Of a stretch of DNA of 64,000 bases, positions 8,661 to 21,157 are shown piece after piece. Positions within the stretch are counted from its first letter, which is position 1. Each line of letters starts with the position of its first letter. The stretch is from an uncultured Flavobacteriaceae bacterium (GTDB lineage: Bacteria > Bacteroidota > Bacteroidia > Flavobacteriales > Flavobacteriaceae), in the NCBI GenBank assembly GCA_913020295.1, contig CAJWAA010000012.1, forward strand, positions 1 to 64,000, given 5' to 3'. The notes under the pieces are model-generated. The model searched no databases. It had not been told where the DNA came from and was given only the letters and a program-made list of their open reading frames with translations. Both the position numbers and the translations under genes were made by a program.

Positions 8661-9983
8661 TTGAGAACTAAAAGTAGAAAGCAAAACAAGATCAACGTCA
8701 TCACCATGGGCTGTTCCAAAAACCTCTATGATTCGGAGGTATTGATGGGACAGTTAAAAGCCAATGACAAAGATGTGGTTCATGAGGAAGAAGGAAATAT
8801 TGTGGTGGTCAACACCTGTGGCTTTATCGACAATGCCAAAGAGGAATCCGTCAATACCATTTTGGAGCAAATTCAAAAAAAGCAATCTGGCGATATCGAT
8901 CAGCTTTTTGTAACCGGCTGTTTGAGTGAGCGTTACAAACCGGATTTGGAAAAAGAGATGCCACAAGTGGATGCCTATTTCGGTACCACCGATTTACCCC
9001 AATTGCTCAAGGCCTTAGGAGCGGATTACAAACACGAATTGTTGGGAGAACGCCAGACGACAACCCCCAAAAATTATGCTTTTTTTAAAGTTTCCGAAGG
9101 TTGCGACCGACCCTGTTCTTTTTGTGCCATTCCCCTGATGCGAGGTAAACACCGTTCTACTCCCATAGAGGAATTGGTTCAAAGGGCGGAAAAACTGGCA
9201 CAAAATGGAGTCAAAGAACTGCTGTTGATCGCACAAGATTTGACCTATTACGGTTTGGACATCTACCAAAAAAGACGATTGGCCGATTTACTTCGGGCTT
9301 TGGCTAAGGTGTCGGGGATACAATGGATACGAATGCACTATGCCTTTCCTACCGGTTTTCCCATGGAGGTCATAAAGCTGATGAGGAATGAGCCTAAGAT
9401 TTGTAATTATTTAGACTTACCGTTACAGCACATTTCTGATCCCATTCTTAAATCCATGCGCAGGGGTACGACTCAAAAAAAGACAACAGATTTGATTGAA
9501 AATATCCGGAAAATACTACCTGAAATCGCATTGAGAACAACACTGATTGTCGGTTATCCCGGCGAAACAGATGCTGATTTTATTACCCTTAAGCAATGGG
9601 TAAAAGCCATGCGATTTGAGCGTTTGGGCTGCTTTACCTACAGCCATGAAGAAAACACCCATGCCCATCAATTGGAGGACAATGTACCCGAGTTGATCAA
9701 GCAGGAGCGTGCCAACGAAATCATGAAAATTCAATCCGAAATCTCTTGGGAACAGAATCAAAAAAAGGTTGGTAAAATCTACCGATGCGTGATTGATCGA
9801 AAACAAGGGGAACAATTTGTAGGCAGAACCGAAATCGACTCTCCAGATGTGGATAACGAAGTGTTGATTGATGCAAAAAAGTATTACCTCAAGCTTGGTG
9901 ATTTTACAGATGTTGAAATCACAGATGCAACCGATTTTGACCTATATGGCATTCCGATAAAAACCAACCCGCTTGGTGATTAA
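8661..9983 (+). CDS. rimO: Ribosomal protein uS12 methylthiotransferase RimO
   Basis: A 440-residue radical-SAM enzyme. The N-terminal cluster cysteines C18, C53 and C87 lie in the UPF0004 domain. The SAM cluster CxxxCxxC is C148-C152-C155 (CDRPCSFC). A C-terminal TRAM domain begins near residue 375. It adds a methylthio group to the conserved Asp of uS12. The sequence GCDRPCSFCAIPLMRGKHRS is RimO-like rather than MiaB-like. The start is TTG at 8661: the first in-frame ATG (8706) would cut into the conserved INVITMGCSKN strand. Confidence 0.95.
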   Translation: MRTKSRKQNKINVITMGCSKNLYDSEVLMGQLKANDKDVVHEEEGNIVVVNTCGFIDNAKEESVNTILEQIQKKQSGDIDQLFVTGCLSERYKPDLEKEMPQVDAYFGTTDLPQLLKALGADYKHELLGERQTTTPKNYAFFKVSEGCDRPCSFCAIPLMRGKHRSTPIEELVQRAEKLAQNGVKELLLIAQDLTYYGLDIYQKRRLADLLRALAKVSGIQWIRMHYAFPTGFPMEVIKLMRNEPKICNYLDLPLQHISDPILKSMRRGTTQKKTTDLIENIRKILPEIALRTTLIVGYPGETDADFITLKQWVKAMRFERLGCFTYSHEENTHAHQLEDNVPELIKQERANEIMKIQSEISWEQNQKKVGKIYRCVIDRKQGEQFVGRTEIDSPDVDNEVLIDAKKYYLKLGDFTDVEITDATDFDLYGIPIKTNPLGD

Positions 9984-10009
9984 AAAAACACTCCTATCTT
10001 TAAGCTAAA

Positions 10010-11620
10010 ATGGTCATGAAAGCGCATCATATTCCCTTTATCGATACCGGATATTTTTCCGAATTGATGTGCGATTATCTAAACGATAAAAAGGAATTAC
10101 AGTCATTTCACAGTGGTGTCCCCAGATTTGAAAACCTTTACCAACAAGCATTAAAAAAAAAGAATGATTTTTCTCCAAAGATCAGAAAAACACTTTGTGA
10201 GACGCTAAACCAACAGTACAGTGTTATAGAGATGTCCTCCTCGGTAGCTGAGAACCTCCAACTGATCAAAAATGAGAATACTCTTACGGTTACCACAGGA
10301 CATCAGTTGTGTTTGATGACTGGACCGCTCTATTTTATCTACAAAATTGTGAGTACCATTAAACTATGCCGGCAACTCAAAGAGCAATTTCCTGATTTGA
10401 ATTTTGTACCCATTTATTGGATGGCGACCGAAGACCACGACTTTGAAGAAATCAGCGCATTTATTTTCCGTGGTAAAAAATTCCAATGGAATACCGAGTC
10501 GGGTGGCGCTGTGGGAAAAATAAAAACCCAGAGTTTAAAGCTGCTTTTGGATTTATTCAAACAAGAACTTGGCAACAGTATAAATGCCAATGCATTAAAA
10601 ACTTTAATCAAAAAAAGCTATGAGACCGGAGGTGATCTGTCCCATGCTACCAGGATCTTTGTGCATTCCCTTTTTGAGGTCTATGGGTTGTTGATCATCG
10701 ATGGGGATGATAAGGCACTTAAAAAATACTTTGTACCTTATCTAAAAGAAGAAATACAAAATCAAAGTTGTGCACAAAGTGTGCTTTCCCAAATTGAAAA
10801 CTTAAAAAAGGATTACAATCCTCATTACAAGCCTCAAGTCAATCCGCGAGATCTGCATTTGTTTTTTTTAGAAAACGGCAAAAGACATCGGTTGGTAAAA
10901 AATGAAAATGGTTTTTCGAGGGAGGGAAAAGAGGAAAGTATTGATACATCTGAAATGATTGATTGGATTGAGCAATCCCCAGAAAAGTTTTCGCCCAATG
11001 TCCTAATGCGTCCCCTCTATCAGGAGGTCATCTTACCCAATATTGCTTATTTAGGCGGCGGTGCGGAGTTGGCCTATTGGCTGGAGTTGAAATCTTTTTT
11101 TGATGCCCAAAAGGTTCCTTTTCCGCTTTTGATTTTACGAAACTCGGCCTTGGTGATAAGTGAAAAAAATATCCGTAAAATCAGTAAGTTCAAACTGGAA
11201 TTAAAAGATCTCTTTCTCAAAAGAAATGCGTTGATCAACAAAAAGGTCAGGCAGATCAGCAATATTGATTTGAATTTGTTATCTTTTAAAAATCTCTTAG
11301 AGGAACAGTTTAAACATTTAGAGTCACTAATCCTAAAAACGGACGCCTCCTTTCAGGGAGCGGTCCAAGCTCAAAAGACCAAGCAATTTAAGGGGATTGA
11401 CCGTTTGGAGGATCGCCTGCTAAAAGCACAAAAAATAAAGTTGAAAGATCACGTGGAGCGTTTGGTACTATTACAGGAACAACTTTTTCCCGGAGGACAA
11501 CTGCAAGAAAGGGTGGAAAACTTTAGTGATTTTTATCTCCAATACGGCGGTGAATTTATCAATTTTCTGATGGAAACTTTTGAGCCTCTATCTGCTGAAT
11601 TTTCTGTAATTGAGGGCTGA
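10010..11620 (+). CDS. bshC: Bacillithiol biosynthesis cysteine-adding enzyme BshC
   Basis: A 536-residue protein matching BshC in length and motifs: TVTTGHQLCLMTGPLYFIYK (about 95-114), PIYWMATEDHDFEEI, and a C-terminal coiled-coil region (about 405-500). BshC catalyses the last step of bacillithiol synthesis, adding cysteine to glucosaminyl-malate. Bacillithiol is known from Firmicutes and some Bacteroidota. bshA and bshB are not in the window. Two ATGs (10010 and 10016) are possible starts. TATCTTTA at 9995-10002 is one mismatch from a -7 box, so the gene may have its own promoter. Confidence 0.93.
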   Translation: MVMKAHHIPFIDTGYFSELMCDYLNDKKELQSFHSGVPRFENLYQQALKKKNDFSPKIRKTLCETLNQQYSVIEMSSSVAENLQLIKNENTLTVTTGHQLCLMTGPLYFIYKIVSTIKLCRQLKEQFPDLNFVPIYWMATEDHDFEEISAFIFRGKKFQWNTESGGAVGKIKTQSLKLLLDLFKQELGNSINANALKTLIKKSYETGGDLSHATRIFVHSLFEVYGLLIIDGDDKALKKYFVPYLKEEIQNQSCAQSVLSQIENLKKDYNPHYKPQVNPRDLHLFFLENGKRHRLVKNENGFSREGKEESIDTSEMIDWIEQSPEKFSPNVLMRPLYQEVILPNIAYLGGGAELAYWLELKSFFDAQKVPFPLLILRNSALVISEKNIRKISKFKLELKDLFLKRNALINKKVRQISNIDLNLLSFKNLLEEQFKHLESLILKTDASFQGAVQAQKTKQFKGIDRLEDRLLKAQKIKLKDHVERLVLLQEQLFPGGQLQERVENFSDFYLQYGGEFINFLMETFEPLSAEFSVIEG

Positions 11621-11685
11621 GATTTACCAACATTTTTTTTTAATAAAATCCTTTTTTTGTCAATTCAAAACATCTGAATATATCG

Positions 11686-11693
11686 TACTTTTG
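11686..11693 (+). promoter_or_regulatory. -7 box of guaA promoter, 4 nt before the start codon
   Basis: TACTTTTG matches TAnnTTTG and is followed by GTAT and the ATG. The nearest upstream TTG is 26 nt away (11657-11659), longer than usual. If used, transcription would start at or next to the initiation codon. Confidence 0.55.
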
Positions 11694-11697
11694 GTAT

Positions 11698-13227
11698 ATG
11701 CAAGACAAAGTATTGATTCTTGATTTTGGGTCACAATACACCCAATTGATTGCCAGACGTGTTAGAGAACTATTCATCTATTGTGAAATCCATCCCTTTA
11801 ACAATCCACCAAAGAACACCGAGGAGTTCAATGCCGTCATACTTTCCGGCTCTCCCTATTCAGTTCGATCCGAGGAGGCGCCTCATCCCGACCTTTCTAC
11901 CATTAGAGGTAAATTACCTTTGTTAGCGGTTTGCTATGGTGCGCAGTATTTGGCTCATTTCTCCGGAGGGGCAGTCAAACCTTCCAACACCCGTGAATAC
12001 GGCAGGGCAAATCTATCTTTTATTCAGTCCGGCGAAACCTTTTTTGAAGGAGTTGATAAAGGCAGTCAAGTCTGGATGAGCCATAGCGATACGATCGACC
12101 AATTGCCTGATAGAGGCATCTTACTGGCTAGCACCGAGGATGTCAAAAACGCCGCCTATTGTATTGAGGGGGAAACTACTTTTGGAATTCAGTTTCACCC
12201 GGAGGTTTATCATACCACCGATGGAAAAATACTTTTGGAAAACTTTTTGATTAAAATTGCCAGAGTTCAGCAAGATTGGACTCCCGATTCTTTTGTGGAA
12301 ATGACCGTAAAAGAAATTCGGGAAACCGTAGGTGACCAAAAAGTGATTTTGGGATTATCGGGTGGCGTTGACTCCACAGTGGCTGCGGTTATACTTCACA
12401 AAGCTATTGGCCCACATTTGCAATGTATTTTTGTTAATAACGGTTTGTTGAGAAAAAATGAGTTTAAGAGTGTGCTGAATCAATACGAAAGTATGGGATT
12501 GAACGTCAAAGGGGTTGATGCCACTGATCAATTCCTAAAAGCTCTGACAGGAGAGACCGATCCGGAGAAAAAAAGAAAAATCATCGGGAATACTTTTATT
12601 GATGTTTTTGATGATGAGTCCAAGAAAACATCAGGGGTTGATTGGTTGGCTCAAGGTACGATTTATCCCGATGTAATCGAATCCATTTCTGTCAATGGCC
12701 CCTCGGCTACCATCAAATCACATCACAATGTGGGTGGATTGCCGGATTATATGAAGCTAAAGCTGCTAGAGCCACTGAAGATGTTGTTTAAAGACGAAGT
12801 AAGACGGGTAGGTGCCAGTATCGGGATCGATACTGAACTCCTGGGCCGTCATCCTTTTCCGGGACCCGGATTGGGCATCAGAATTTTGGGTGACATTACC
12901 GCAGAGAAAATACGTATGTTACAAGAGGTCGATGCCATTTTTATCAATGGATTAAAATCTTGGAATCTTTACGATCAGGTTTGGCAGGCAGGTGCAATGC
13001 TCTTGCCCGTCAATAGTGTTGGGGTGATGGGTGATGAACGAACCTATGAAAAGTGCGTTGTGCTACGTGCCGTCCAATCAACTGATGGAATGACAGCAGA
13101 CTGGGTAGATTTACCCTATACTTTTTTACAAAAAATGTCCAATGAGATCATCAATAAGGTAAAAGGGGTCAATCGGGTGGTGTATGACATCAGTTCCAAA
13201 CCTCCCGCTACCATTGAATGGGAATAG
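11698..13227 (+). CDS. guaA: GMP synthase (glutamine-hydrolysing)
   Basis: A 509-residue two-domain enzyme. The class I glutamine amidotransferase domain (1-195) has nucleophile C79 in AVCYGAQ and the FHPE motif. The ATP-pyrophosphatase domain has LSGGVDST (about 219-226), and the C-terminal dimerisation domain carries [11 protein letters not shown] and ends KPPATIEWE. It converts XMP to GMP. Two other nucleotide genes, pyrG (15073) here and purA (42772), are in the window. The start codon follows a -7 box by 4 nt, so the transcript may lack a leader. Confidence 0.98.
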   Translation: MQDKVLILDFGSQYTQLIARRVRELFIYCEIHPFNNPPKNTEEFNAVILSGSPYSVRSEEAPHPDLSTIRGKLPLLAVCYGAQYLAHFSGGAVKPSNTREYGRANLSFIQSGETFFEGVDKGSQVWMSHSDTIDQLPDRGILLASTEDVKNAAYCIEGETTFGIQFHPEVYHTTDGKILLENFLIKIARVQQDWTPDSFVEMTVKEIRETVGDQKVILGLSGGVDSTVAAVILHKAIGPHLQCIFVNNGLLRKNEFKSVLNQYESMGLNVKGVDATDQFLKALTGETDPEKKRKIIGNTFIDVFDDESKKTSGVDWLAQGTIYPDVIESISVNGPSATIKSHHNVGGLPDYMKLKLLEPLKMLFKDEVRRVGASIGIDTELLGRHPFPGPGLGIRILGDITAEKIRMLQEVDAIFINGLKSWNLYDQVWQAGAMLLPVNSVGVMGDERTYEKCVVLRAVQSTDGMTADWVDLPYTFLQKMSNEIINKVKGVNRVVYDISSKPPATIEWE

Positions 13228-13245
13228 ACCTGAAGAAAAAATCAA

Positions 13246-15000
13246 TTGAAAAAAAATATAATTCTTTTCGTTTTTCTTTTATGCGGGATCCTCTTTTCCA
13301 CTGCACAGGATATGCCTGAGAAATTTCTTTCACACAAGGTTAAGAAAAAAGAGACCGTCTTTGGGATTACCCAAAAGCACAATATTACGGAAACACAGTT
13401 GTACCAGTACAATCCTTTATTGAAAAAAGTGGGTCTGAGAAGGCGAATGTTATTGCGCATACCTGTTTATTCAAAAGTGGTTGAGAAAGTACCCGAGCCA
13501 CCATTTGAGTTAGACCAAAACACCCAAGCCTATATTGTAAAACCTAAAGAGACCAAATGGCGAATTGCTTATAATTTTCAGATCACCATTCCGGAATTGG
13601 AGTTTTTGAACCCTGAGATTAAAAAAGGACTTAAGGAAGGTCAGGAAATTCGTATTCCAATTATGGTTTCAACAACCGAAAGTGAAACTGATGACAAAGT
13701 TTGGGATAGTAATTACAATTATTATAAAGTACTCCCAAAAGAAGGTTATTTCCGCATTGAAAAAAAAATTGGTGTAACCCAAAAAGTATTGGATTCCCTC
13801 AATCCCAACTTATCATCAATGGGATTACAAGCAGGAATTATTTTGAGGGTTCCGGGCGAAGCTAAAGGAGAGCTTAAGATTCAGGATGACCTTTTGGTAG
13901 AGCGACTTTCCCTTTTAGATTCACTTAAAGAGTCCCATGAAATTGAATTGTCTCTTTTGCTGCCTTTTAAAGCCAATGAGATAGAATACGACTCTATAGA
14001 AGATACTCGTAGATTATTGCAAAGCCGTAATTTGCATACGCTCTCTACAGATTTTTATTCAGGGGTGTTGCTGGCTGCAGATACGTTGAGTCATTATGGA
14101 GTTTTTGTAAGGCTTAATGTCTTTGATACTCAAAACAGTATCTCCAAAGTAAATGAAATTGTCAATACCCATGATTTTTCTGACACTGACGCCATCATTG
14201 GCCCATTGATTCCCTCCAATTTTGACTATCTATCGAACCATACAAAATTCCGAAAAATCCCTAAGGTTGCTCCCCTTTCGACCAACCCCGTCGCTTTAAG
14301 GGAGGCAGTCTATCAATCGGTAGCCTCCAAAAGTTTCCTCAGGAAAAGAATGTTTGAGTATTTGGATAAGACACTGAATCGAGAAGACAATATTGTTTTG
14401 GTGGTTGATTCTTTGAGTCGATCCGTTGAAAAAGACCTTTTAAAATTGTTTCCTAAGGCAACAATTTTACGACCCGAAAGAAGTAATTATTTAATACCCG
14501 ATTTAGTAGATTCCCTTTTGGTTGATTCACTACCCAATAAGGTAGTACTGGAAACACAAGACTTTTCGTTGATATCTAGTGCCAGTTCTCAGATGAGTGC
14601 CCAGCAGTCAGAACTCAGAGAAGTTCAATTGTTCACCACTTACCGTGGTAATGCGTACGAAAATCCCAACCTGTCACGTAAGCAGTTAGGGGATTTGAAG
14701 TTTACCTATGTTTCGGATCGATTACCATTAAAATTGGGTGAGTACAATCATTTTCAAAAACAATACATCAGCACCTTTGGTAAACCCCCTAACCGAACCG
14801 CTATTCGTGCTTATGACCTTACGATGGATTTGATCTTGAAAAAAGCCTATACCGGCAATTTAAAAAGGATAGAGCGAATAGGAGAAACGGATTACCAAGA
14901 GAACCGATTCTTATATAAAAAGCAAAATAAGAGTTTTGAAAACATAGGTTATTTTTTACTGCAACATAATGGTTTTGAAATCATCGAGCTTAAGAAATAG
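13246..15000 (+). CDS. Exported LysM-domain protein with periplasmic-binding-like C-terminal domain
   Basis: A 584-residue protein with a signal peptide (about 1-21, cleavage near FSTAQ). Three LysM-like segments follow (about 28-75, 93-140, 155-200) with typical GDT/KKETVFGIT, LNPEIKKGLKEGQEIRIP and LNPNLSSMGLQAG motifs. From about residue 230 the sequence resembles the type 1 periplasmic-binding fold seen in ABC transporter binding proteins (IIGPLIPSNF, then LSTNPVA). LysM binds peptidoglycan, so it is probably an envelope protein. The TTG start at 13246 directly precedes KKNIILFVFLL. The gene lies between guaA and pyrG; function beyond wall binding is unknown. Confidence 0.82.
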   Translation: MKKNIILFVFLLCGILFSTAQDMPEKFLSHKVKKKETVFGITQKHNITETQLYQYNPLLKKVGLRRRMLLRIPVYSKVVEKVPEPPFELDQNTQAYIVKPKETKWRIAYNFQITIPELEFLNPEIKKGLKEGQEIRIPIMVSTTESETDDKVWDSNYNYYKVLPKEGYFRIEKKIGVTQKVLDSLNPNLSSMGLQAGIILRVPGEAKGELKIQDDLLVERLSLLDSLKESHEIELSLLLPFKANEIEYDSIEDTRRLLQSRNLHTLSTDFYSGVLLAADTLSHYGVFVRLNVFDTQNSISKVNEIVNTHDFSDTDAIIGPLIPSNFDYLSNHTKFRKIPKVAPLSTNPVALREAVYQSVASKSFLRKRMFEYLDKTLNREDNIVLVVDSLSRSVEKDLLKLFPKATILRPERSNYLIPDLVDSLLVDSLPNKVVLETQDFSLISSASSQMSAQQSELREVQLFTTYRGNAYENPNLSRKQLGDLKFTYVSDRLPLKLGEYNHFQKQYISTFGKPPNRTAIRAYDLTMDLILKKAYTGNLKRIERIGETDYQENRFLYKKQNKSFENIGYFLLQHNGFEIIELKK

Positions 15001-15032
15001 AATAAATGACCAGAAAGTAATGCGGGATTTTG

Positions 15033-15040
15033 TAAATTTG
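15033..15040 (+). promoter_or_regulatory. -7 box of pyrG promoter
   Basis: TAAATTTG, ending 32 nt before the pyrG ATG in a 72-nt gap. No well-placed TTG is seen. Confidence 0.5.
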
Positions 15041-15051
15041 AGCCCGGTTAG

Positions 15052-16701
<1,650 letters not shown>

Positions 16702-16706
16702 AACCC

Positions 16707-18536
16707 ATGGAAGAAAGAAGATTTGACCCCTACCAATTTGTTGGATTCATACTTATTGCGATGATCCTTACATGGATGCTTTATGTCAATAAGCCCGTAG
16801 AGGGAGCAAATCCGTCAGTTGAGCCCGAAAAAACCGAATTAAAAACGGAACAGAAGGATGTGGCCCCAATTCAATTAAACGATTCCCTCAAAAAAATTAA
16901 CCTACAAAGTACTTTTGGGATTTTCAGTAATTGGATGACCGATCAGGGAGCTACTTCCCAAATAATTGAAAATAAAGATCTTTTTATAAAAGTCAGTCCT
17001 AAAGGAGGGTTACTAGAGCTTGTTCGACTCAAAGATTATACAGATTACCTAGATCAACCCCTGGAATTGGTAAAAGAAGGAAACACTAAATTCAATGTTC
17101 AGTTTACCACTAAAGATGGTCGAAGACTCAATACCAAAGATTTTTATTTTTCTCCTCAACTAAATTCTAAAAACGGAGATCAAATATTATCCTTGAAAGC
17201 GGCCATTTCACCTAACCAGTATTTGGAATTTGTCTATGCCATTGACGCAGAGCGTTTTTTAGTTGATTTTTCCATCCAATCATCGGGAATTGCCGCTCTT
17301 TTGGACAGCAGCGAGCCTGCCGTATTTTCATGGGAAACGAATGCTTATCGTAATTCCAAAAGTATTGACTATGAAGGACGTTATACTGAACTTACATATG
17401 GATATGATGAGGATAAAATAGATTATTTGTCCCTGAGTGGAAGTGATGAGGAATCCCCTAAAGAAGTTCGATGGGTATCTTTTAGACAACATTTTTTCAG
17501 TGCTATTTTGATTCCCGAAGAGCCTGTAGATCAACTTAGGGTTACTTCGTATAACCTTTCAGATGACAAGTCTTTGGACCAGGTCTTTACAAAAAAATTT
17601 GGAGTACAAATCCCATTGGCTTATCAATCAGGGGAATTTGGAAGTCGGTTTGAATACTATTTTGGAACTACTGATTATCAAATATTAAAATCATACGACA
17701 GAGATTTAGAATCCTCAATCCCCTTGGGTTGGGGTATCTTTGGGTGGCTCAACCGATTTATCTTTTTGCCTTTATTTGGATTTTTGTCCTCCTTTTTACC
17801 CCACGGTATTGCCATTATTTTGATGACCATTATTGTTCGTTTGGCTATGTCTCCCGTTACTTACAAGTCCTATGTTTCCCAAATTAAAATGAAAGTGTTA
17901 CGACCCGAAATTGAGGAACTGAATAAAAAATATAAAGATAACGCGGTAAAGCGTCAGCAGGAGACCATGAGCCTTTACAACCGTGCCGGAGCTAATCCCA
18001 TGGCAGGTTGTATACCCGCTTTATTGCAACTGCCTGTATTTTATGCCCTATTCACTTTTTTCCCCGTTGCTTTTGAACTGCGCAAAAAGAGTTTCCTTTG
18101 GGCAGATGACCTGTCTTCATATGATTCGATCTTGGACTTAGGATTTAACATTCCGTTCTACGGTGATCACGTTAGTTTATTTCCTATTTTGGCCTCTATA
18201 GCCATCTTTTTTTATACCCAAATGACTACCGGCCAGCAGACCATGCCCCAGCAACCTGGGATGCCCAACATGAAGATCATCATGTATCTGATGCCGCTGA
18301 TGATGTTATTTTTCTTTAACAACTATGCCAGTGGATTGAGTTTGTACTATTTTGTTTCCAATCTGTTGACCATTTTTTTGATGTTGGTAATCAAGAATTA
18401 TATTATTGACGATCAAAAGATCCACGCCCAGATCGAGGAGAATAAAAAGAAACCTAAAAAGGCAGGAGGCTTCTCTGCACGTTTGCAAAAAGCAATGGAG
18501 CAGGCCGAAAAGCAAAAAAAAGCCCGAGGTAGATAG
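16707..18536 (+). CDS. yidC: Membrane protein insertase YidC
   Basis: A 609-residue YidC with the Gram-negative layout: an N-terminal transmembrane anchor (residues 12-27), a large periplasmic domain (about 45-345), and the five-helix insertase core beginning near LGWGIFGWLNRFIFLPLFGFL. Core motifs are RLAMSPVTYKSYVSQIKMK with the hydrophilic-groove Arg, NPMAGCIPALLQLPVFYALF, and a basic cytoplasmic tail (KKPKKAGG...KKARGR) that can bind the ribosome. It inserts proteins into the inner membrane alone or with SecYEG. It sits immediately after pyrG. Confidence 0.97.
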   Translation: MEERRFDPYQFVGFILIAMILTWMLYVNKPVEGANPSVEPEKTELKTEQKDVAPIQLNDSLKKINLQSTFGIFSNWMTDQGATSQIIENKDLFIKVSPKGGLLELVRLKDYTDYLDQPLELVKEGNTKFNVQFTTKDGRRLNTKDFYFSPQLNSKNGDQILSLKAAISPNQYLEFVYAIDAERFLVDFSIQSSGIAALLDSSEPAVFSWETNAYRNSKSIDYEGRYTELTYGYDEDKIDYLSLSGSDEESPKEVRWVSFRQHFFSAILIPEEPVDQLRVTSYNLSDDKSLDQVFTKKFGVQIPLAYQSGEFGSRFEYYFGTTDYQILKSYDRDLESSIPLGWGIFGWLNRFIFLPLFGFLSSFLPHGIAIILMTIIVRLAMSPVTYKSYVSQIKMKVLRPEIEELNKKYKDNAVKRQQETMSLYNRAGANPMAGCIPALLQLPVFYALFTFFPVAFELRKKSFLWADDLSSYDSILDLGFNIPFYGDHVSLFPILASIAIFFYTQMTTGQQTMPQQPGMPNMKIIMYLMPLMMLFFFNNYASGLSLYYFVSNLLTIFLMLVIKNYIIDDQKIHAQIEENKKKPKKAGGFSARLQKAMEQAEKQKKARGR

Positions 18537-18572
18537 GCTCTGTATTAAGGATCAGAATTTAATTTCTTGGTT

Positions 18573-18580
18573 TAACTTTG
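18573..18580 (+). promoter_or_regulatory. -7 box of mnmA promoter, 4 nt before the start codon
   Basis: TAACTTTG followed by CCCC and ATG. No TTG at the usual distance. It suggests a leaderless mnmA transcript. Confidence 0.5.
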
Positions 18581-18584
18581 CCCC

Positions 18585-19757
18585 ATGAGGAAGAAAAGGG
18601 TTATTGTAGGATTGTCGGGGGGGGTGGATTCGAGTGTTGCAGCTCATCTTCTTAAAGAAGCTGGATATGATGTAATCGGCCTGTTTATGAAAAACTGGCA
18701 TGATGAGTCAGTGACCCTCTCCAATGAATGTCCCTGGGAGGAAGACAGCAACGACGCCATGTTGGTGGCCGAAAAGCTGGGTATCCCTTTTCAAACCGTT
18801 GATTTAAGTACTGAATACAAAAAACGCATCGTTGATTATATGTTCGATGAATACGCTGCGGGTAGAACCCCCAACCCAGATATACTTTGTAATCGGGAAA
18901 TTAAGTTTGATGTTTTCTTAAAGATCGCTCTGTCTTTAGGGGCTGACTATTTGGCTACTGGGCATTATTGTCAAAAAGAATTAGTTTCCTCCAAAAAAGG
19001 GACAGTTTACCGATTGATCTGTGGTGCTGACAGGAACAAAGATCAATCTTATTTTCTGTGCCAACTGACCCAAGATCAATTGGCTAGAACCTTTTTTCCT
19101 GTTGGCCACCTGCAAAAGTCAGAAGTGCGCAAAATTGCTAAGGAGTTTAATTTGGTCACCGCCGAAAAAAAAGACTCTCAAGGCCTTTGCTTTGTGGGAA
19201 AGGTGAGTTTACCCGATTTTTTACAACAACAATTGCAACCCAAAAAAGGTAACATTATAGAAATACCCGAGGATTTTTACAATGACAAAGAGCCCCCCAA
19301 AACCATAGCCACTCAATCTCAAAAAACACGTTATCAAACCACTGATGGAAAAATCGTTGGAACCCACCAGGGTGCACATTTTTTTACGATTGGTCAACGC
19401 AAAGGGCTGGCCGTAGGCGGAACCCCCAAACCTCTATTTGTGATCGATACCGATGTAATAGAAAATGTGGTCTATGTTGGGCTTGGCAAAGATCACCCTG
19501 GGTTATTACGCCAAGCCCTAAAAGTCAGTCCTTCAGATGTTCATTGGGTGCGTGAGGATATAAAAACCATTCAAGGTGAACCGATGGAGGTGATGGCAAG
19601 AATACGATATCGTCAACCCCTACAAAAAGCAACTCTTTTTCTCAATGAGGATGCCCTTTATGTATTATTCAATCAGCCTCAATCCGCCATTACCTCCGGC
19701 CAGTTTGTGGCTTGGTATAAAGATTCTGAACTGTTGGGATCAGGGGTGATTGCCTAG
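18585..19757 (+). CDS. mnmA: tRNA-specific 2-thiouridylase MnmA
   Basis: A 390-residue protein with the PP-loop LSGGVDSS (10-17) and both catalytic cysteines: C102 in NPDILCN and C202 in SQGLCFVG, followed by [17 protein letters not shown]. It thiolates U34 of Lys, Glu and Gln tRNAs. The stop codon TAG shares the palindrome CTAG with the stop of convergent lysA, so the genes overlap by four bases. There is no room for a terminator between them. Confidence 0.98.
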   Translation: MRKKRVIVGLSGGVDSSVAAHLLKEAGYDVIGLFMKNWHDESVTLSNECPWEEDSNDAMLVAEKLGIPFQTVDLSTEYKKRIVDYMFDEYAAGRTPNPDILCNREIKFDVFLKIALSLGADYLATGHYCQKELVSSKKGTVYRLICGADRNKDQSYFLCQLTQDQLARTFFPVGHLQKSEVRKIAKEFNLVTAEKKDSQGLCFVGKVSLPDFLQQQLQPKKGNIIEIPEDFYNDKEPPKTIATQSQKTRYQTTDGKIVGTHQGAHFFTIGQRKGLAVGGTPKPLFVIDTDVIENVVYVGLGKDHPGLLRQALKVSPSDVHWVREDIKTIQGEPMEVMARIRYRQPLQKATLFLNEDALYVLFNQPQSAITSGQFVAWYKDSELLGSGVIA

Positions 19758-20986
19758 GCTTTTTTCTCAGTATTCTCTTTGGAAAACACCATTTCAACCT
19801 GATTGTGGAGAATGTCCTCAAAGGTCTCTCTTTTCCGAATCAAATGGGCTTTCCCATCATGCCATAGTACCTCTGCAGGGCGGAATCGGGAATTGTAATT
19901 GCTAGCCATGGAAAAACAATAGGCACCACAGTTTCTAAATACCAATAGGTCTCCTTCGGTGATCTCCACTATTTTTCGGTTACTGCCAAAGGTGTCAGTT
20001 TCACAAATATAACCTACCACTGAATAAAAGCGTTCTTTACCCTTGGGATTGGAGAGGTTTTCTATTTGGTGATAGGAACCGTAGAGCATAGGGCGGATTA
20101 GGTGATTAAAACCACTGTCCACCTGAGCAAAAACAGTAGAAGTGGTTTGTTTGATCACATTGACTTGGGTTACGAAATGTCCTGCTTGGCTAACCAAAAA
20201 TTTTCCAGGTTCAAAAATTAGTTGCAAGTCTCGTCCATATTCCTTACAAAAATCAATGAATCTCTTGGATAATTTTTCGCCCAATTCTTCTATATTGGTT
20301 TCGATATCATTTTCTTGATAAGGGACTTTAAAACCACTACCAAAATCTATAAATGCTAAGTTCTTAAAATGTTTTGCTGTGTCGAATAAGATTTCAGCCG
20401 CATGAAGGAAAACGTCAATGTCTAAAATATCGCTGCCCGTATGCATGTGTATGCCATTAATATTCATGGCGGTGTTCTCTATAATACGAAGTAAATGTGG
20501 GATCTGATGGATGGAAATACCGAATTTAGAGTCGATATGTCCCACAGAGATTTTGCTATTACCGCCTGCCATTACATGGGGATTGATGCGTATACAAACG
20601 GGAGTTTTGGGATGTCGGGTGCCGAATTGCTCTAGTAACGAAAGATTGTCAATATTGATTTGAACCCCCATTTTGGCTACTTCTTCTATTTCTTTTAGGG
20701 AAACTCCGTTGGGGGTATAAATGATAGCTCGGGGTTTAAAACCCGCTGCTAAGCCCAATTGTACCTCTTGGATAGAAACCGTATCTAGTCCCGAACCCAG
20801 TTCTCGCATCAGTTTTAAGATGGAAACATTGGATAGGGCTTTAGTGGCATAATTGATTCTGAGGTCTCCTATACTTTTGAAAGCAGAGGTTAGTCTTTGG
20901 TATTGAGATGCTATTTTTGCCGAGTCATATACATAGAGGGGATTGCCAAACTTCAAGGCAATAGCCAATAATTCGTTGTTCGTCAC
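19754..20986 (-). CDS. lysA: Diaminopimelate decarboxylase
   Basis: A 410-residue fold-III PLP enzyme. K49 in NYATKALSN is the Schiff-base lysine. Other family motifs are [24 protein letters not shown] and CETDTFG, the last supplying the catalytic Cys at the dimer interface. It makes L-lysine from meso-diaminopimelate, completing the pathway to which dapD and dapB in this window also belong. The start is GTG at 20986; GTG is supported by the conserved YVYDSAKI beginning shortly after. The gene converges on mnmA with overlapping stop codons. Confidence 0.97.
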   Translation of the reverse strand: MTNNELLAIALKFGNPLYVYDSAKIASQYQRLTSAFKSIGDLRINYATKALSNVSILKLMRELGSGLDTVSIQEVQLGLAAGFKPRAIIYTPNGVSLKEIEEVAKMGVQINIDNLSLLEQFGTRHPKTPVCIRINPHVMAGGNSKISVGHIDSKFGISIHQIPHLLRIIENTAMNINGIHMHTGSDILDIDVFLHAAEILFDTAKHFKNLAFIDFGSGFKVPYQENDIETNIEELGEKLSKRFIDFCKEYGRDLQLIFEPGKFLVSQAGHFVTQVNVIKQTTSTVFAQVDSGFNHLIRPMLYGSYHQIENLSNPKGKERFYSVVGYICETDTFGSNRKIVEITEGDLLVFRNCGAYCFSMASNYNSRFRPAEVLWHDGKAHLIRKRETFEDILHNQVEMVFSKENTEKKA

Positions 20987-21008
20987 TTTTATACTATTTA
21001 ATTTTTGG

Positions 21009-21016
21009 CAAAATTA
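21009..21016 (-). promoter_or_regulatory. -7 box upstream of lysA
   Basis: On the minus strand this reads TAATTTTG, ending 22 nt before the lysA GTG. TTG motifs upstream are too close to be a standard -33 element. Confidence 0.4.
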
Positions 21017-21131
21017 ATCTCAAAAATCAAACTAGTACCCTAAAACATTAGATGTTATAAAAATCAAACTTATTGTTTTATATGTAACATTATACTTTTA
21101 GTCAATGGTATTTTATTAAATGATGATTTAC

Positions 21132-21139
21132 TATTTTTG
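21132..21139 (+). promoter_or_regulatory. -7 box upstream of sucC
   Basis: TATTTTTG, ending 18 nt before the sucC ATG. It lies in the divergent lysA-sucC space of about 170 nt; no standard -33 TTG is seen. Confidence 0.45.
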
Positions 21140-21157
21140 GGAGATAAAAGTTAAAGA

